Assembly: GCA_017413305.1 (NCBI GenBank) | Contig: JAFPUA010000264.1 | Coordinates: 1 to 5,768, forward strand | From: Candidatus Ruminimicrobiellum caprinum | GTDB taxonomy: Bacteria; Elusimicrobiota; Endomicrobiia; Endomicrobiales; Endomicrobiaceae | Length of the DNA stretch: 5,768 nucleotides | Direction of reading: 5' to 3' | Part shown: positions 4,840 through 5,768 of the stretch, piece after piece | How positions within the stretch are numbered: the stretch's first letter is position 1 | Layout of the letters: the number at the start of each line of letters is the position of its first letter | Notes under the pieces: generated by a model | Databases searched by the model: none | What the model was told of the DNA's origin: nothing | The model's input: the letters and a program-made list of their open reading frames with translations, nothing else | Program-made: the position numbers and the translations under genes

Positions 4840-5253
4840 ATGTTGATGCCAAAGAGAGTAAAATATAGAAAGACTCAGAGAGGAAGAATGAAAGGATACG
4901 CCAAAGGCGGAACATCTCTTTCTTTTGGTACTTTCGGACTTCAAGCTCTTGAGCCTGTTTGGTTAAACAGTAACCAGATAGAAGCTGCTCGTATAGCTTT
5001 GACAAAGTTCACCAAGAAAGGCGGAAAAATCTGGATAAGAGTATTCCCAGATAAGTCCATTACCAAGAAACCTGCTGAAACAAGAATGGGTAAAGGTAAA
5101 GGCGATCCGCAGTTTTGGGTAGCAGTAGTTAAGCCGGGTAGAGTAATGTTTGAAATGGAAGGTATTCCGGAAGCTGATGCAAGGGCAGCACTTAAGCTTG
5201 CTTCCGACAAGTTGCCTATACATTGCAAGATTTTAGTAAGACAAGAAATATAA
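4840..5253 (+). CDS. rplP: 50S ribosomal protein L16
   Basis: L16 (uL16) binds near the A-site finger and 5S rRNA and is a late assembly protein needed for tRNA accommodation. The 137-residue product has MLMPKRVKYRKTQRGRMKG (1-19), GTSLSFGTFGLQALEPVWL (24-42), QIEAARIAL (46-54), GGKIWIRVFPDK (61-72), KPAETRMGKGKGDPQFWVAVVKPGRVMFE (77-105) and a KLPIHCKILVR end (124-134). Arg82 in TRMGKGKG matches E. coli Arg81, which the oxygenase YcfD hydroxylates there; whether this host has such an enzyme is not visible. The ATG at 4840 is chosen over the in-frame ATG at 4846 because MLMPKR is the family start and the SD is 8 nt from 4840. Tandem TAATAA stops end the gene. Confidence 0.97.
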   Translation: MLMPKRVKYRKTQRGRMKGYAKGGTSLSFGTFGLQALEPVWLNSNQIEAARIALTKFTKKGGKIWIRVFPDKSITKKPAETRMGKGKGDPQFWVAVVKPGRVMFEMEGIPEADARAALKLASDKLPIHCKILVRQEI

Positions 5254-5271
5254 TAACGGAAAGAGTTAATT

Positions 5272-5475
5272 ATGAAACAGAAAAATTGGCAAGAAATAAA
5301 GAGTATGTCAGCGGCAGAACTGAATGCTAAACTTACCGAACTTGAAGAAAAATACTACAAGTTAAAATTTAGAAATTCAGCAGCTCCGTTAAAAAATCCT
5401 CTCGAACTCAGAGAGATGAGAAAAAACATAGCAAGAGTTAAAACACTTCTTGCTGAGCAAAAAAAGGGAAACTAA
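5272..5475 (+). CDS. rpmC: 50S ribosomal protein L29
   Basis: L29 (uL29) is a small helical protein next to L23 at the exit-tunnel rim. The 67 residues form two long helices, as usual: EIKSMSAAELNAKLTELEEKYYKLKF (8-33), then a short link with NSAAPLKNP (35-43) and ELREMRKNIARVKTLLAEQKK (45-65). RKNIARVKTLL is the strongest family motif. The start follows GGAAAGAG at 5258-5265, whose GAG lies 6 nt before the ATG. It is 18 nt after rplP and 19 nt before rpsQ. Its last codons lie in a small hairpin (5466-5480). Confidence 0.95.
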   Translation: MKQKNWQEIKSMSAAELNAKLTELEEKYYKLKFRNSAAPLKNPLELREMRKNIARVKTLLAEQKKGN

Positions 5476-5491
5476 TTCCCAATAGGAAGGA
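5466..5491 (+). promoter_or_regulatory. rpmC end / rpsQ ribosome-binding site, alternative small hairpins
   Basis: GGGAA (5466-5470) pairs with TTCCC (5476-5480) around the rpmC stop. The same TTCC (5476-5479) can instead pair with GGAA (5485-5488) in the rpsQ SD region AGGAAGGA (5484-5491). Stems are only 4-5 bp, so an effect on translation is speculative; terminating ribosomes on rpmC would open the first stem. Confidence 0.3.
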
Positions 5492-5494
5492 ACA

Positions 5495-5749
5495 ATGGAA
5501 GCTAGAGGAAAAAGAAAAGTAATGCAAGGAATAGTAGTTAGCGACAAGTCTTCTAAAACAAGAGTTGTGGCTGTTGAAAGAACAATTAAACATCCATTGT
5601 ATGGCAGAATAATAAGAGTAAAATCTAAGTTTTCTGTTCATGACGAAAAGAATGAGTCTAAAATGGGTGATTTAGTTTCTATAATGGAATCAAGACCTAT
5701 GTCAAAAACCAAAAGATGGATTTTGACAGCAGTTGTAAACAAAGCATAA
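5495..5749 (+). CDS. rpsQ: 30S ribosomal protein S17
   Basis: S17 (uS17) is an OB-fold primary binder of the 16S rRNA 5' domain, important early in 30S assembly. The 84-residue product shows GKRKVMQGIVVSDKSSKTRVVAVE (5-28), KHPLYGRIIRVKSKFSVHDE (32-51), the GDLVSIMESRPMSKTKRW segment (58-75) and a short ILTAVVNKA end. Length and motifs are standard. AGGAAGGA at 5484-5491 gives two possible SD registers, 3 or 7 nt from the ATG. The stop (5747-5749) overlaps the SD of rplN. Confidence 0.97.
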   Translation: MEARGKRKVMQGIVVSDKSSKTRVVAVERTIKHPLYGRIIRVKSKFSVHDEKNESKMGDLVSIMESRPMSKTKRWILTAVVNKA

Positions 5750-5752
5750 GGA
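5748..5752 (+). promoter_or_regulatory. rplN ribosome-binding site overlapping rpsQ stop
   Basis: AAGGA begins inside the rpsQ TAA and lies 7 nt before the ATG at 5760. This supports the short 5' fragment as a true gene start and implies coupled translation of rpsQ and rplN. Confidence 0.75.
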
Positions 5753-5759
5753 AAAGACA

Positions 5760-5768
5760 ATGATTCAA
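5760..5768 (+). CDS. rplN: 50S ribosomal protein L14, first three codons (3' truncated by window)
   Basis: ATG ATT CAA encodes MIQ, the near-universal start of bacterial L14 (uL14), and it stands exactly where rplN is expected, after rpsQ in the S10/spc order. A good SD lies 7 nt upstream. L14 binds 23S rRNA near the factor-binding site and contacts 16S rRNA in an intersubunit bridge. The rest of the gene lies beyond the window, so the call rests on position, SD and three residues only. Confidence 0.85.

Noticed and set aside
4941..5228. 95-codon open frame on the - strand within rplP
   Set aside because: It lies entirely inside a fully conserved L16 gene and has no recognisable domain or start signals.

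Overview
This window holds a bacterial ribosomal-protein cluster read entirely on the + strand. It runs from the last 35 codons of tuf (EF-Tu), through rpsJ and the S10/spc-type series rplC, rplD, rplW, rplB, rpsS, rplV, rpsC, rplP, rpmC and rpsQ, to the first three codons of rplN. Every gene is intact except the two cut by the window edges. No mobile element, CRISPR array, tRNA, rRNA or convincing rho-independent terminator is visible.

Organism. The DNA is AT-rich, with A-rich coding strands, AGA as the dominant Arg codon and TAA at every visible stop. The gene order and the bacterial forms of the proteins exclude archaea and eukaryotic nuclear DNA. Several protein passages resemble the cyanobacterial versions as I remember them: in L2, FSEITTNKPEKSL and CYATVGQVGN; in L4, TRGEVS and SPLWRKGGIIFGP; in S19, VFISEQMVGHKLGEFAPTR. 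Together with the AT-richness and the tuf-rpsJ linkage, this makes a non-photosynthetic cyanobacterial relative (Vampirovibrionia/Melainabacteria, e.g. Gastranaerophilales) my best guess at moderate to low confidence. Another AT-rich lineage such as Elusimicrobiota is the main alternative.

Layout. 2-109 is the tuf tail, and 141-473 is rpsJ, linked to tuf with no terminator between. 474-609 is a long gap with two inverted arrays of 7-bp repeats. 610-2219 is rplC-rplD-rplW, tightly spaced. 2220-2405 is a second long gap with a strong hairpin, then a set of competing helices, one of which covers the rplB Shine-Dalgarno (SD) sequence. 2406-3544 is rplB-rpsS. 3545-3616 is a short A/T-rich gap with weak hairpins. 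3617-5749 is rplV-rpsC-rplP-rpmC-rpsQ with 15-29 nt spacers, and rplN starts at 5760.

How the genes work together. All the products are ribosome components, apart from EF-Tu, which delivers aminoacyl-tRNA to the ribosome. L2, L3, L4, L16, L22, L23 and L29 belong to the 50S subunit: peptidyl-transferase surroundings, exit tunnel and tunnel rim. S3, S10, S17 and S19 belong to the 30S subunit. Keeping them on one transcript supports balanced synthesis. The most interesting material is non-coding (the heptamer arrays before rplC and the possible translational switch before rplB), plus some departures from consensus in L2 and L3 and a Lys/Ala-rich tail on L22. I found no evidence of a wholly new system; these are regulatory and lineage-specific details in a core operon.
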